From contig CAJJBO010000001.1 in the NCBI GenBank assembly GCA_905182485.1, positions 1 to 33,519 on the forward strand: a stretch of DNA of 33,519 bases, given 5' to 3'. This DNA comes from an uncultured Luminiphilus sp. (GTDB lineage: Bacteria > Pseudomonadota > Gammaproteobacteria > Pseudomonadales > Halieaceae). Shown in pieces: positions 1 through 9,795 of this stretch (positions are counted from its first letter, which is position 1; every line of letters starts with the position of its first letter). The translations under genes were made by a program, and so were the position numbers. Under the pieces are notes generated by a model that was not told the origin of the DNA, did not search any database, and saw nothing but the letters and a program-made list of their open reading frames with translations.

Positions 1-96
1 CACCGGATGGTGTTCTCGACCTAGCTTGTAGGACTCATGTGGCTCCCGTAAAAAGGATTCGCTCGATAAATCTATCGTCACCTGTGGTGTGCTCAT
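1..96 (-). CDS. N-terminal fragment of a possible cytochrome P450, cut by the window edge
   Basis: An ATG at 96 on the minus strand opens 32 uninterrupted codons that run off the left edge. The segment with residues FLREPHESYKLGREHHPV resembles the N-terminal region of bacterial cytochromes P450, where a Phe-x-x-(D/E)-P-H-x-x-Y-x-x-L-R-x-x-x-P-V pattern is common. The heme-binding Cys region would lie outside the window, so the family call is inference from one short pattern. No strong Shine-Dalgarno is visible. The gene is divergent from the dehydrogenase at 415 and would share its promoter region, which fits an oxidative degradation pathway. It could instead be an unrelated protein. Confidence 0.35.
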   Translation of the reverse strand, partial: MSTPQVTIDLSSESFLREPHESYKLGREHHPV

Positions 97-220
97 AAGC
101 TCGCTCGCTAGTCGATGGGCAATCGGTCAGAGGCTCGAAACTAACTGACAGTTACTTGACCTTATGACCCTCGCAATGCGCCTGATATTTAACGGCGCTT
201 AACGCGGTTTGGAAAATTAT

Positions 221-278
221 TTGAGTTATTCTCAACTTAATTTGAGTTAAAGTCAAAACCGTTTACGGGCGCTACCGT
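221..278. promoter_or_regulatory. Operator-like region between the P450-like fragment and the dehydrogenase
   Basis: The 318-bp gap 97-414 holds a palindrome at 221-235, TTGAG-N5-CTCAA, followed by a second TTGAGTTA at 242-249. The two copies are 21 bp apart, about two helical turns. A CGCTACCGT motif follows at 270-278. The 18 bp TTGAGTTATTCTCAACTT (221-238) matches 16 of 18 positions with 5885-5902 in front of the TonB receptor. Regulator binding is inferred; no regulator gene is visible nearby. Confidence 0.55.
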
Positions 279-414
279 ATGGCAGGACAATCCAGGACGG
301 TTGATGATTAATGCGACTCAGACAAGTTTGCGGCGGCGTGACGATGAGACGTAGTTTTACTGATCGCTCTGAAGCGATCTAGCGCAGACATAGAATAACG
401 AGGATGGGTCTGAT

Positions 415-1434
415 ATGAAGGCAGCGGTTTTCAAGAGTTTGGGCCAGCCATTACAGGTAGAGGAACGTATCCGGATCCTACGCCCGAGGCCACCGAGCTG
501 GTGGTCAAGGTCGCCTACTGCGGTATCTGCGGCACTGATCTGCACTCGACGCGTGAGGGCGCCTTTGCGGCCGAATGCGATTCGATACTGGGCCATGAAT
601 TTTGTGGCCATGTTGTCGAGGTGGGCTCGGAAATAAAAGGCCAGTGGCAAGTGGGCGATAGGGTGACTGCCCTGCCTTTTATTGGTTGCGGTCGTTGCGC
701 TTCCTGTGTCACGGGACGACCATTTGAATGTGCGCAGGTGAAATTGACGGGAATGGACAGTCCTGGCGGTTTTGCTGAGTTCGTGAAAACAGGTTCCAGT
801 GAGACCTTGAGACTCCCCGATGGTTTGTCCATGCAGAGCGCTGCACTCATTGAGCCCCTAGCGGTCGGTTTGCACGCGGTGCGTGTCGCACAGTTGAAAG
901 TAGGCGAGCGGGTGCTCATTATTGGTGGAGGGCCGGTAGGCCTTGCGGTAGCGCTTTGGTGTCAGTTTTTGGGCGCGCAGGATGTCCTGGTGTCCGAGTT
1001 TGCCGAGCAAAGGCTCGCCTTGGCGAGGCAGCTGGGCGCAACCGGAACCTTAACCCCGGGTGCGACATTGGGAGAAGAGTTTGGCGACGCCAGTGGCGGT
1101 GAGCCGGATGTGATTTTTGAGTGTGTCGGTGCGCCAGGGATTGCTCCAAGCGAGTATCGACATTGCGCCGCGTAGATCGCGAATCATTCCGGTGGGGGTC
1201 TGTGAGGAGCCCGACACGATTGTGCCCTTGGGGGCCCTCCTAAAGGAATTGCAGATGCACTTTGCCATTGCGTATAACCGGGACGATTTTGAGACCGTCA
1301 TCGCCATGCTGGGCCAGCAGCGAATAGACGCGTCAGCCATGATCACTGATGTCGTGACGTTAGAGGATATGCCGTCTGCGTTTGAAGCGCTGAGATCGCC
1401 AACATCCCAATGCAAGGTGCTGACTGAATTATGA
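415..1434 (+). CDS. Zinc-dependent alcohol dehydrogenase (medium-chain MDR family), frameshifted
   Basis: This is an NAD(P)-dependent zinc alcohol/polyol dehydrogenase of the sorbitol/threonine/butanediol dehydrogenase type; the substrate is not determined. Visible motifs are the catalytic-zinc segment CGICGTDLH, GHE, the structural-zinc cluster CGRCASCVTGRPFEC, and the Rossmann motif GGGPVGLA. Two frame changes are needed. One is near 470-474, where ATCCGG appears to have lost a C. The other is at about 1140, where an extra A follows GGG. They compensate, giving a net 339 residues, normal for the family. The stop overlaps the start of the CoA ligase (ATGA at 1431-1434), so the two are translationally coupled. 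Motifs are intact, so sequencing indels are more likely than gene decay. Confidence 0.8.
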
Positions 1435-3164
1435 TTGCCATTAGCCAAGACCGTTTATCGCGAGATGCCGAGGAGTGGCGAATACACACGATTGCCATCG
1501 AGGCCCTCAAGAAAGCGGTCGCAGCCTCATGACGTGGCTATTTACCTAGAGGACGAGCCTGACGCCACCTATGGGGCGATCGCTGAGGAAGCGTTCGACT
1601 CATCGCGGCGCTACAGAGGCTGGGCCTGTCGGTTGGCGATGTGATCAGCTTTCAACTGCCCAGTTGGCGCGAGACGGTGGCGATCAATCTCGCGGCGGCG
1701 GCCCTTGGGCTGGTAGTGAACCCCATCGTGCCGATTTATCGTGACGCTGAGCTGCGCTTCATTTTAGGTGATGCCGCGAGTAAGCTGATATTGATCCCTG
1801 ATCAGCACCGCAGTATCGATTACGTCAATATGATTTCTCGGCTTCGGCCCGAGCTGCCCAGTCTTGAACATGTCGTCACGCTTCGTGCGACAACCGAATA
1901 CCCCAACACGATACAGTACGAGCAGCTCATTGATTGTGAGCCGGCCGATGAGTCCAGCTTGCCTGCGATTGATCCTAACTCGATCAAGTGCCGCCTCTAT
2001 ACGTCGGGGACCACCGGTTTTCCGAAAGCGGTTTTGCATAGCCACAACACACTGACGCGCATTCTTGATAATACGAGCGATCACTCGGGCACCAACTCGA
2101 CGGACGTCATGATCATGCCATCTCCTATTACCCACATTACGGGCTATAGCAGCGGCCTTAATTTACCCTTTATTCGTGACGGTCGGTCGGCGTTAATGGA
2201 GCGATGGAACGCTGACCAATGCATTGATTTTATTCATCGGGTTGGCGGCACGATGACAGTGGGAGCGACCCCGTTCCTTCAAGAATTGTTGGATGCGGCG
2301 GAACGCCGTAATGACCCTTTGCCGAGTATGAGGGTTTTTTCATGTGGGGGCGCTGCGGTGCCGCCTGCGTTGGTGTTACGTGCTTACGACGTATTGGAGA
2401 ATTGTCGTACGGTTCGAGTGTACGGGAGCACTGAGGCGCCTATTATCACGCTGGGCTGGCTGAATGATGCTCAGCTGGCCGCCACTACTGACGGACATGC
2501 TTACGGTTATGAAGTGCGTATTGTCGATGACGAGGGCGCAGAGGTCCCTGATGGCGAGGACGGTGAAATCACGGCACGTGGCTCAGGCATGTTCCTTGGC
2601 TATGCCGATGCAGATCAAAATGCGGAGGCTCATACCGACGATGGTTTTTTTCACACCGGGGATATTGGTCGAAAAACGCCAGAGGGCGCGGTTCTGATCA
2701 CGGATCGAAAGAAGGACATCATCATCCGGGGTGGCGAGAATATTAGCGCTAAAGAGATAGAAGACTGTCTCCATCTTCACCCTAAAGTGAAAGAGGCGGC
2801 AGTTGTTGCCATGCCCCATGAGCGTCTGGGAGAGGGTGTTTGCGTGTTTGTTATCTTGCAGGCTGACAGTGAGTCTTTACTGCTAGAAGAGATAGCAACA
2901 TTTACCAATGATCAGGGTCTGGCTCGGCAGAAGATTCCAGAGCGGCTGGAAGTGGTTGATGATTTGCCTCGAACCCCAAGTGGCAAAGTCCGTAAGGATC
3001 GATTGCGAGTGCAGTTAGCGGGATCAGTAAAGAGGGCGGCAGGGTCTTCATGGCGTCGTGCTCAGGTTCTGGTGCATCTCATGCGTCCTCTCGCAGTACA
3101 CCGCTACAGCACTGCTCGTGATGAACCTCGAGCTGTTGAGTTCTGTGTTGGGCGCTTCTGCTAG
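1431..3164 (+). CDS. Acyl-CoA synthetase (AMP-forming; cyclohexanecarboxylate-CoA ligase-like), frameshifted
   Basis: This is an ANL-superfamily ligase that activates a carboxylic acid with ATP and CoA. Motifs in order are the phosphate-binding loop YTSGTTGFPKAV, YGSTEAP, HTGDIGR, the hinge DRKKDIIIRGGENIS, and the C-terminal catalytic lysine in PRTPSGKVRKD. The start ATG at 1431 overlaps the dehydrogenase stop. The reading frame changes near 1515-1522 and returns near 1595-1600; the middle piece contains AIYLEDEPDATYG. The reading frame runs about 45 residues past the usual end after SGKVRKDRLRVQLA, so the true stop may be near 3015-3030 and hidden by another indel. Wording of the N-terminal half resembles cyclohexanecarboxylate-CoA ligases, but substrate is inference. 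Confidence 0.8.
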
Positions 3165-3197
3165 GTGTTTGGCGGCGACGACCTTCTGAGTAGGCAA

Positions 3198-3226
3198 AAA
3201 AAAGCGCCCTTTAAGGGCGCTTTTTT
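3198..3226. terminator. Bidirectional rho-independent terminator
   Basis: A perfect hairpin pairs AAAAAAGCGCCC (3198-3209) with GGGCGCTTTTTT (3215-3226) around a TTTAA loop. It has A-tracts on one side and T-tracts on the other, so it can terminate transcription in both directions. It sits between the convergent CoA ligase (ends 3164) and TonB receptor (ends 3244). Confidence 0.9.
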
Positions 3227-3243
3227 GGTCCTGCGAAATGCCT

Positions 3244-5654
3244 TTAGAACTTTAACTGTACTTCAACGCCAAAGTTGCGGGGCCGGTTTACCGTGCCTTG
3301 CGACCATAGTCCCGCAACATATACCGGGGCTGAGTTCGTTGGGCCAGTGGCGTTATACTGGCCGCTCCGACGTCAAGAAAATACAAGCTGTAAATCTCAT
3401 CGGTCAGGTTTTTGAGCCGTTCAAAGAGACGCTCCAGTGGGCGCGACTCAAAGCTGATCGACGCGTCTAAGATACCGTATGCGTCGTTGCAGCCTGGATT
3501 GTTGCCGCTGAAGTTCCCTTCGATTCCCTTGTTGTTGGCAGACGTGCAGTAATCGTCTTTCCAACGGTAATCTATGGTTGATACGAGGAAGCTCGACTCT
3601 GTCAGTTGTGCTTCATGCATAGCGCCGACGGTAAAGGTCATGTCGGGGGCGCGACGGAGGTCAAGACCGCCCTTGTCCAGGGCATTACCTGTTCCGTCCA
3701 CCACCATGTAGTCGTCATAGGAGGAGTCTAAGAGCCCTAGGTTAGCCGACAATGTCAATCCGGCAGTCGGTATCCATAGTGTTTCGAGCTCCATGCCGTC
3801 AATGCTAGCGGCTGCCGCGTTCTGCACGATCGTCAGTGTGACCGCGCCATCAACTCCTGGCAAGATCACGTCTTCTTGCTTGTCAGAGTAATCAACGGAG
3901 AAGATGGCACCGTTAATTTGCAAAGTGTTGTCAAACCACATGGTCTTAAAGCCTAGCTCAATACTCTCGACGTTCTCAGGGTCATAAGGACCGGAGTTCG
4001 CTGCGTTGTTATTACGGCCGTTGAATCCGCCTGATCTAAAGCCTTCCGAATAGGAGGCGTACACCATGTGGTTGTCAGTGGTGTAGGTCAGGCCCACCCG
4101 CGGCGTGAACTCATCCCAGCTCTCATTGCCGGTAAAGACTTTGGCTTCGCCAGTCACGAGATCGGTGTAATTGTTCTGCGCGGTCGCCGCGATAGCGCTG
4201 TCGCAGGCTCCCCAGCTCTTGATCGCATAGCGTGGGTCAGCGCCAGCGTCTGCATCATAATCCGGCCCAGGCCAGTTGCCATAAAAAGGCTGCTCGCCCG
4301 TCGCGTCACGACCGGTGAACACCTGGCACATGGTCTTTTCTTCATCAATCCAGCGACCGCCAACTGACAGGCTTAACTGATCAGTGATATCAAAATCAAT
4401 TTGCCCAAAGACGGCGGTATTCTCCGTCTCGTGTAGCGTTCTGGGTGAGTCATTGAACCCGCCGAAGAACCAAGTCGTTTGCCACGCGTCGTACTCGCTA
4501 TCCCACAAGTAGGCTCCCACGGTGGTCTTGCCCCAAGAGAAATCGCTTTCTAGGCGTATCTCAAAGCTTTCCTGCTCCTCGGTTTGAGGGCGAGACACTC
4601 GAAACAGATCCGCTGCGCTGTTATCGAATTCTTGCAAGTGATGTTTCTTCCATTTCGCGGGTGCCATAAATCGCCACCAGCTTGTTGTTCTCATTGATGT
4701 TCCACTGCACGTTCAGGGTCACCGCTTCGACCTCTACCGAGGCACGCTGGTCATTGCTGTGAAAGGTGTTGTAGTGGAAGTCGCTGATAGCAGGATTGCA
4801 CTCTGCTGCCGGCTGGCCCACAAAGTTGAATAGCAATTCACCGGCGCCGTTGAAGCATGTCGTGGGGCGCGCGTTGGTCTCGTCGTCAATGTCGTCGTAG
4901 ATCAGGTGCGCTTGAAAATTGTCATTGGGGTTCCACAATGCAGACACGCTCCACGCCTGCACTTCGGTGTCGCCCTCAGCTCGTATTTCGCGTTGGGTTG
5001 TTGAAGTAGCCGCCACCACTCAGGTCCATGGCAGACACCTTGGTCGCCAAAGTGCCACCGAAGATAGCCGGGAAGTTAAGCATGCCCTTCAAGCCTCTCG
5101 CTGCACCACCTCCTGTGACGAGGACGTCTAACCTTGCCGCCCAGCTCGCCAGTTGGCTTTGAGCGGATGACATGCACGAGTCCACCGATCGTGTTTCTTC
5201 CAAATAGGGTGCCCTGGGGTCCTCTGAGGACTTCGATTCGCTCGGCATCCCAGACATTGAGGAGGGCGCCGGTAGAGGTCGCCAGATAAATGCCGTCTTG
5301 ATAGATCGCCACCGCCGGATCAAAACTCTTTTCAACCTCGGCGAGCTGAATACCCCGAATGGACACAACCGCGGTGCCGTTTCCCCAGTACCGGGTCGAT
5401 GATCATGTTGGGTGATACGCCCGCGACGTCCATCAGGTCACGAGCGAAAGGTCTTTTCGATTGCAGACGCGTCCATGGCGCTAACGGATGCGGGAACCGC
5501 TTGCAGGTTTTCTTCTCGCTTCTGCGCGGTAACAACGACTTCCTCGATGGAGCCGCTGACCTCTCGTCTGTGCCATAGCCTGGTTGGAGATCACCGAGCT
5601 CGCAAGCAGCGGCAGGGCAATCGCGGTGGACCTCATTAGCAACTTCTTGTTCAT
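3244..5654 (-). CDS. TonB-dependent outer-membrane receptor, multiply frameshifted
   Basis: This is an energy-coupled outer-membrane transporter. The start ATG at 5654 has a GGGAG ribosome site. The first 29 residues form a signal peptide (MNKKLLMRSTAIALPLLASS, then a cleavage site near AMA-Q). A TonB box and linker follow (EEVVVTAQKREE), then the plug with IEVLRGPQGTLFGRNTIGG, then a long beta-barrel. The last strand reads RPRNFGVEVQLKF with the typical terminal Phe, ending at a TAA at 3246-3244. About eight frame changes are required, near 5570, 5450, 5375, 5145, 5100, 5010, 4640 and 3395. Total length of about 800 residues is normal. The ligand is unknown; the shared promoter motif with the dehydrogenase/CoA-ligase pair suggests import of that pathway's substrate. 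A genuine pseudogene cannot be excluded. Confidence 0.85.
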
Positions 5655-6204
5655 GGTGACTCCCAGTGAATGTTATGCTCTTATTACGAATGACGTTATA
5701 TAGGCGCTTGGATTCGATCGTAAATTTTAGTGATGCCTCGCGCGTGTTTTCCCGCTACCTTGTTTCCTTTAATAGGAAGCAGTTCTGGACGCTACCATCA
5801 CGGTAGCGGTGTGCGTGTCGAGCATCCGGCAATGCTGCTTTATTACGAGGCGGCTACCGTCAGGCTTGTCTAAAGCCCCTTTCTTTGAGTCCTTCTCAAC
5901 TTTACTGCCTGTCCCGAGTATCGAGTCAACCTAGAGCTTGCTAGCCGAGTTTTGTGGCGCTTGATGAACCTGATGTGTTGTGCATTGATGTCGCATAGCG
6001 GTGCAAGACAGCAGCTAGTCCCGCCTGTCGTGTCTACCCCTAGCGTCACTGTGTCTTGGGTCGAGCGCTGCGAGGGGTTGCCGACGCCCCTACTGGCAGC
6101 GTCAACCCCTCGTGTGGCAACCCCTCTGGCAGGCTACCCCGCTGTGTGGAGTTGCGTGTGCACGTGTCGCTGCGGGTGTAGGCGTAGGCGCAGGGTGTGC
6201 GCGC
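5655..6204. promoter_or_regulatory. Intergenic region upstream of the TonB receptor, with operator-like repeats
   Basis: There is no convincing gene in these 550 bp. TTGAGTCCTTCTCAACTT at 5885-5902 contains TTGAG-N5-CTCAA and nearly matches 221-238. An inverted repeat CGCTACC-ATCAC-GGTAGCG lies at 5790-5808; on the minus strand it reads CGCTACCGTGATGGTAGCG and resembles CGCTACCGTATGG at 270-282. A third GGCTACCGT is at 5852-5860. The right half (6000-6200) is GC-rich and low in complexity, between the divergent receptor promoter and the 3' end of the oxidase gene. Confidence 0.5.
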
Positions 6205-6891
6205 TTAAGGCGCCGCCCGCTTTGGTTGCGGCGCCGCCGATTCGGCGATGGCATGCTCGCTCCATCGGTGCATCTGTTGGATAGTGGTTCGGTCGATCTT
6301 CCCTTGCTCTTGCAGGCCATCGCACGCCCACGCCAAATTAGCGTCGGCATGTCGCTGCTCGTCTGCTCGCACTCTGACAATGAGATCAGACAGTCGGGCG
6401 TCTCTGTTGCAAGCCGTAGTAGTCGATCGCGAGTTGGGGTGCCGCAATGTTTTCGGCCTCTCCGTCTTCGATAAGCGCCAGTAGCTCGTGTAACTGCGCA
6501 CCGCTTCCTCTTCGAAATAGTGAATCATCTTGTGTGCGGTTTTGGGCGCCAAGACGTACAGCAAGAAGTAATAATTCCAAAAGACCAGCTGGGCAATCAG
6601 GATGAGCGTGCGCTCTAGCCGGCTGGGCTTTGCGATCTCGATGAAAAACATCAGATGCATGCGCTCGTTTTCGGCTTCCGCCAATAACTCTCGGATGAGG
6701 GGCCCGTACCCCGTCTTCATGCTGCGCAAGCTCTTTAGATGGATCCACATTCCTGCAACCATGCCGGGTACGCCAGCAATGGTCTCGAGCACGACAGCGC
6801 GATGCCCATAACGTCTGGCAAAGAAGGTGTCAGCGAAGAACCGAAAGAACGCCGTTTGGCTTCGCGCGAAAAAATCTGATACCGACCCCAT
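6205..6891 (-). CDS. aox: Alternative oxidase (ubiquinol oxidase, non-proton-pumping)
   Basis: This is a membrane-bound di-iron ubiquinol oxidase that reduces oxygen to water without pumping protons, giving resistance to cyanide or nitric oxide. The diagnostic iron-ligand motifs are all present: LETIAGVPGM near residue 37, AENERMHLM, YFEEEAVRSYT and RADEQRHAD. Length 228 residues is normal for proteobacterial members. Residues around 134-160 are out of frame: another frame supplies LALIEDGEAENIAAPQLAI and DYYGLQQ, the expected family sequence. One base is therefore missing near 6490 and one extra near 6400. The start ATG at 6891 precedes SVSDFFARSQ. A perfect inverted repeat lies 43 bp upstream. 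Confidence 0.9.
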   Translation of the reverse strand: MGSVSDFFARSQTAFFRFFADTFFARRYGHRAVVLETIAGVPGMVAGMWIHLKSLRSMKTGYGPLIRELLAEAENERMHLMFFIEIAKPSRLERTLILIAQLVFWNYYFLLYVLAPKTAHKMIHYFEEEAVRSYTSYWRLSKTERPKTLRHPNSRSTTTACNRDARLSDLIVRVRADEQRHADANLAWACDGLQEQGKIDRTTIQQMHRWSEHAIAESAAPQPKRAAP

Positions 6892-6933
6892 TGTCCTAGC
6901 TCACCTGACTCTAGATGGTGGTGCGGGTGGCCA

Positions 6934-6957
6934 CCGCGGGTTTAGAATAACCCGCGG
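6934..6957. promoter_or_regulatory. Inverted repeat upstream of the alternative oxidase
   Basis: CCGCGGGTT (6934-6942) and AACCCGCGG (6949-6957) form perfect 9-bp arms around TAGAAT. A further palindrome, GGTGGCCACC, abuts it at 6926-6935. Position 43-66 bp before the oxidase start suits a regulator site or a 5'-UTR hairpin. There is no T-run, so a terminator is less likely. The rest of 6892-7286 shows no supported gene. Confidence 0.45.
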
Positions 6958-7286
6958 CTCCTGCCATGGGGGCGGCGAATCGGGCACAGTAGCAAACTTT
7001 TTCAGCTGATTCACTTACCTTAGCGCCGTACCGCTGCAATATTTATCGTCCGTCTAAGCAGGCTATTGTCGAGCCGGCAGGCTCGGCCCGCGGGGCCGGT
7101 CTGTCGCCTAACCAATTCCCCTTAGAGGCGCTGTGCTTCATCGGGCGTGGGGGTCCCAGTGGGGCCGTCAGAGGTCGTCGTGAGGGTCGGTAAGGGTCGA
7201 GTGAGGCTCGACTTCAGGGGCGAGGCTGAGCCGCCACGTGAGGGGCACGTCTTCGTCTGCCTGAATGGCCAAACCGGACCCTGCTA

Positions 7287-8423
7287 TCAGTGAATGGGGG
7301 TTAATGCCCCAGCACGTGTCCCAAGGGCGGTCAGAGCATTGCTGGACGTTCACGCGGCTGCTCGCGTGGCCCATCAAACCGATACGCCATTGTTTGCCGG
7401 CCAGATTCGCCAAGTCCTGCGCCAATCTCTAGATTAAATTCGTGTAACAGGCGGCTCGCACGGCTGCATCGTCAATGCCGTCTGGGTATGCAAACGGCGT
7501 TAAGCTGCGGTAATCGCCACTCTGGCGCTACGGCCATGCTTAATCCCATCGCCTCTAGCCCAGAGACCAGTTCAAGATGATTCTCTCGATGCCGCGCAAA
7601 GCTGGCATCGAGGCCTTCCTCTTGCAGGATCAGCAGTGATTCATGGAGTGCATAGAGCGCATTGACCGGCGCTGTGTGGTGGTAGGCTCGCTTAGTGTTG
7701 CCACCCCAATAGCCCATGACAAGTTGCATATCGAGAAACCAGCTTTGCACTTTAGTCGCCTCGGTTTTGAATGCGGGCAACTGCCTTGCGGCTGAATGTC
7801 ATCGGCGACAGGCCGGGCACGCAGGAGAGGCATTTCTGAGTCCCGGAATACACGGCATCGGCGCCCCAGTCGTCAACGCAAAGATCGATGCCTCCGAGGC
7901 TGGTCACGGTATCGACGATCGTCAGCGCGTCATGGCGCTGTGCAAGCTCGCACAGTGTTTTGGCGTCACTGCGCACCCCGGTGGAGGTTTCGGCGTGCAC
8001 GAACGCCAGTAGATTGGCCTCGGGGTGCGCGGCAAAGGCTTCTTCTACCTTCTGCGGATCAACGGGATCTCCCCATCGATCCTGCACCATCACGGCGTGA
8101 GCGCCGCAACGCTCTACGTTCTCCTTCATGCGACCACCGAACACTCCGTTTTGACAGACGATGACGGTGTCACCCGGGGAGACCAGATTGACAAAGGCCG
8201 CTTCCATGCCGGCAGAGCCCGGGGCGGATAGGGGAATGGTGAGTTCGTTTTGGGTTTTAAAGGCGTATTGCAGTAGCTGCTTGGTGTCATCCATCAGCTC
8301 GATAAACAGCGGATCAAGGTGACCGATGGTGGGCCGCCCTAGTGCACCCAGTACTCTGGCGGACACGTCTGAAGGGCCAGGCCCCATTAAAATGCGCTGT
8401 GGAGGGTGAAAGCTGTGGCTCAT
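7287..8423 (-). CDS. Class V PLP aminotransferase (alanine/serine-glyoxylate type), frameshifted
   Basis: This is a fold-type I PLP aminotransferase of the alanine-glyoxylate/serine-glyoxylate/serine-pyruvate family. The N-terminal half shows LMGPGPSDVS, GSAGMEAAFVNLVSPGD and HAETSTGV. SGTQKCLSCVPGLSP carries the PLP lysine and precedes the middle part with GNTKRAYHHTAPV. The C-terminal part shows NLEIGAGLGE, WRIGLMGHASS and VSNALTALGTRAGALTPIH before a TGA at 7289-7287. Frame changes occur near 7760, 7495, 7430 and 7345. Full length is about 378 residues, as expected. I use the ATG at 8423 (SHSFHPPQR) because the frame upstream to 8492 does not look like family sequence. The gene is monocistronic as far as visible. 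Confidence 0.85.
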
Positions 8424-8510
8424 GGCTTGTCCGTTAGGAGAAATCGAGATAATGGTGCGCCGCAGGGTGCCTAATTTACGACGCCTTGACAACCCATTAG
8501 GTAGATCTTG

Positions 8511-8849
8511 ATGAGTGGGCGCTCAAAGCGACATAAAGGCAAAACCCGGACGATCGAGATGACGATCTACTTGATGCGGAACGTTACTAATGGCGTTTTA
8601 GCGCGCCAGAGAACAAGTTGAGGCAGAGCAAGCTGCTCAGAGAGAAAGCCCCTTCAAAGCAGCGGATGGAGCGCTTATCCGGGGCAGGAGACAAACCTAT
8701 GGTTCGTTGATAGGTACGTAGCGAGCCGCAACTGGATCACACGCTACTTAGGCAGAATGCATCTCGTTGCGTTGTGGGGCGAGTCGCTAGCCTCCTCAAA
8801 TAGCGGCAGGTGCCTCGAGCAGGCGTCGGGTGATGCCGTTATGGTCTGA
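8511..8849 (+). CDS. Possible small basic protein, two frame changes, unknown function
   Basis: An ATG at 8511 follows AGGTAG with six-base spacing and opens 36 codons (SGRSKRHKGKTRTIEM...) before a stop at 8619. A second frame from about 8609 reads KLLREKAPSKQRMERLSGAG to a stop at 8708. The first frame then resumes as FVDRYVASRNWITRYLGRM and ends at 8849, five bases before the Tsx-like gene. The compensating pattern matches the errors seen in recognised genes nearby. I do not recognise the protein. It may be a chance concatenation, but otherwise 8424-8853 holds no gene. Confidence 0.25.
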
Positions 8850-8853
8850 TGAT

Positions 8854-9611
8854 TCAAAAGTGATATTTGATGAGCATGCTCAAAGCGTGCTGATCGGTAT
8901 TGAAGTCAGTTGTGTGGGCGATACCAAATTTATCGGACCAAAAGTAATATTCGAGGCCCAGGTAAAAGCGTGTGTCGGGTCGATGAAGTAACTTGCCGAG
9001 GTTGTATTTGAGCTGAGGGTTGATTTGCAGATTTTCCGCATAGCCTGTCTCGTCGGTCGCAAAGACCCAGTCGATGAAACCATCCAACACCACCTCGGAT
9101 CGTCCATAGGCCAGGTAATAGAAAAGCTGGGCGTCATCTGCCATCCCTCTGATGACGTGTCACCGACACGGTTGAGGCTCTCGCGGCGAGTCAGGCTAAG
9201 CTGAAAAAAATCAAAACCGGGTAGCGAAAGATCGATCGAAGGGCCGATCAAAAGCATTTCGGCGGTCTCGCTGCCAAACTCGACATTAGTCGTTAATAAG
9301 ACATCTGTGATCGGTCCGAGGGTGAGCGGATTTGCCGCGAGTTTATTGTGGGACCACCGGATGGCGACTTCACCATACAGCCCCGCCGAACGATCAACGT
9401 GCGGGTATTGGCTCGCTTCCATGAAGGCAAAGCTGTCGCCCGTCGACAGCGCGCTGGCGTGCTCCAGGGTCACCGCATTCTGCTCTTCTGGATCAACTTT
9501 GAAATGCTGCCCTTGCGTCACAGTGGCGCTCATATTTTGCCAAAGTATTGCTGAGTCAGCGTTGCTCGACAGACTGGTAAGCAGCAATGTTAAAAGCAGT
9601 AGCAGTTTCAA
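8854..9611 (-). CDS. Tsx-like outer-membrane channel protein, frameshifted once
   Basis: This is an outer-membrane beta-barrel of the nucleoside-specific channel (Tsx)/DUF5020 type. The probable TTG start at 9611 begins a signal peptide (KLLLLLTLLLTSLSSNADSA). Alternating hydrophobic strands follow, then the family-like C-terminus with LKYNLGKLL, RFYLGLEYYFWSDKFGI and the terminal strand ALSMLIKYHF ending in Phe. The frame changes near 9110, after SITWPM, where the other frame continues RSEVVLDGFIDWVF. Total is about 250 residues, normal for the family. The transported compound is unknown; nucleosides are only a family-based guess. It is convergent with the uncertain small ORF. Confidence 0.75.
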
Positions 9612-9795
9612 TAGTGGGGCTCGAGTTATTGTGGCTCCGTATGAAGGGCGCAGACTATTGCCGCGCCTTTGGTATCGTCTTCGAGTAGTGTAGAGCGCCT
9701 TCGCGGTTACGCCTAGCCACAACGCAGCGTCCCGACATTGCCAGACGGAATAGCACGCTACGCAGTCTGGCGATTTCTGTGTGGTGCGGCGTCAT

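Noticed and set aside
5790-5808. CGCTACC-N5-GGTAGCG as a terminator
   Set aside because: Short stem without a T-run and located upstream of the receptor start; more likely a regulatory site.
6000-6204. Plus-strand ORFs 5952-6284 and 6112-6474
   Set aside because: Low-complexity Arg/Val/Cys-rich translations, partly antisense to the oxidase gene; no start signal.
7168-7286. Open frame continuing past the aminotransferase end (AIQADEDVPLTWRL)
   Set aside because: The aminotransferase C-terminus ends in another frame at 7287; the remainder has no start signal or recognised family.
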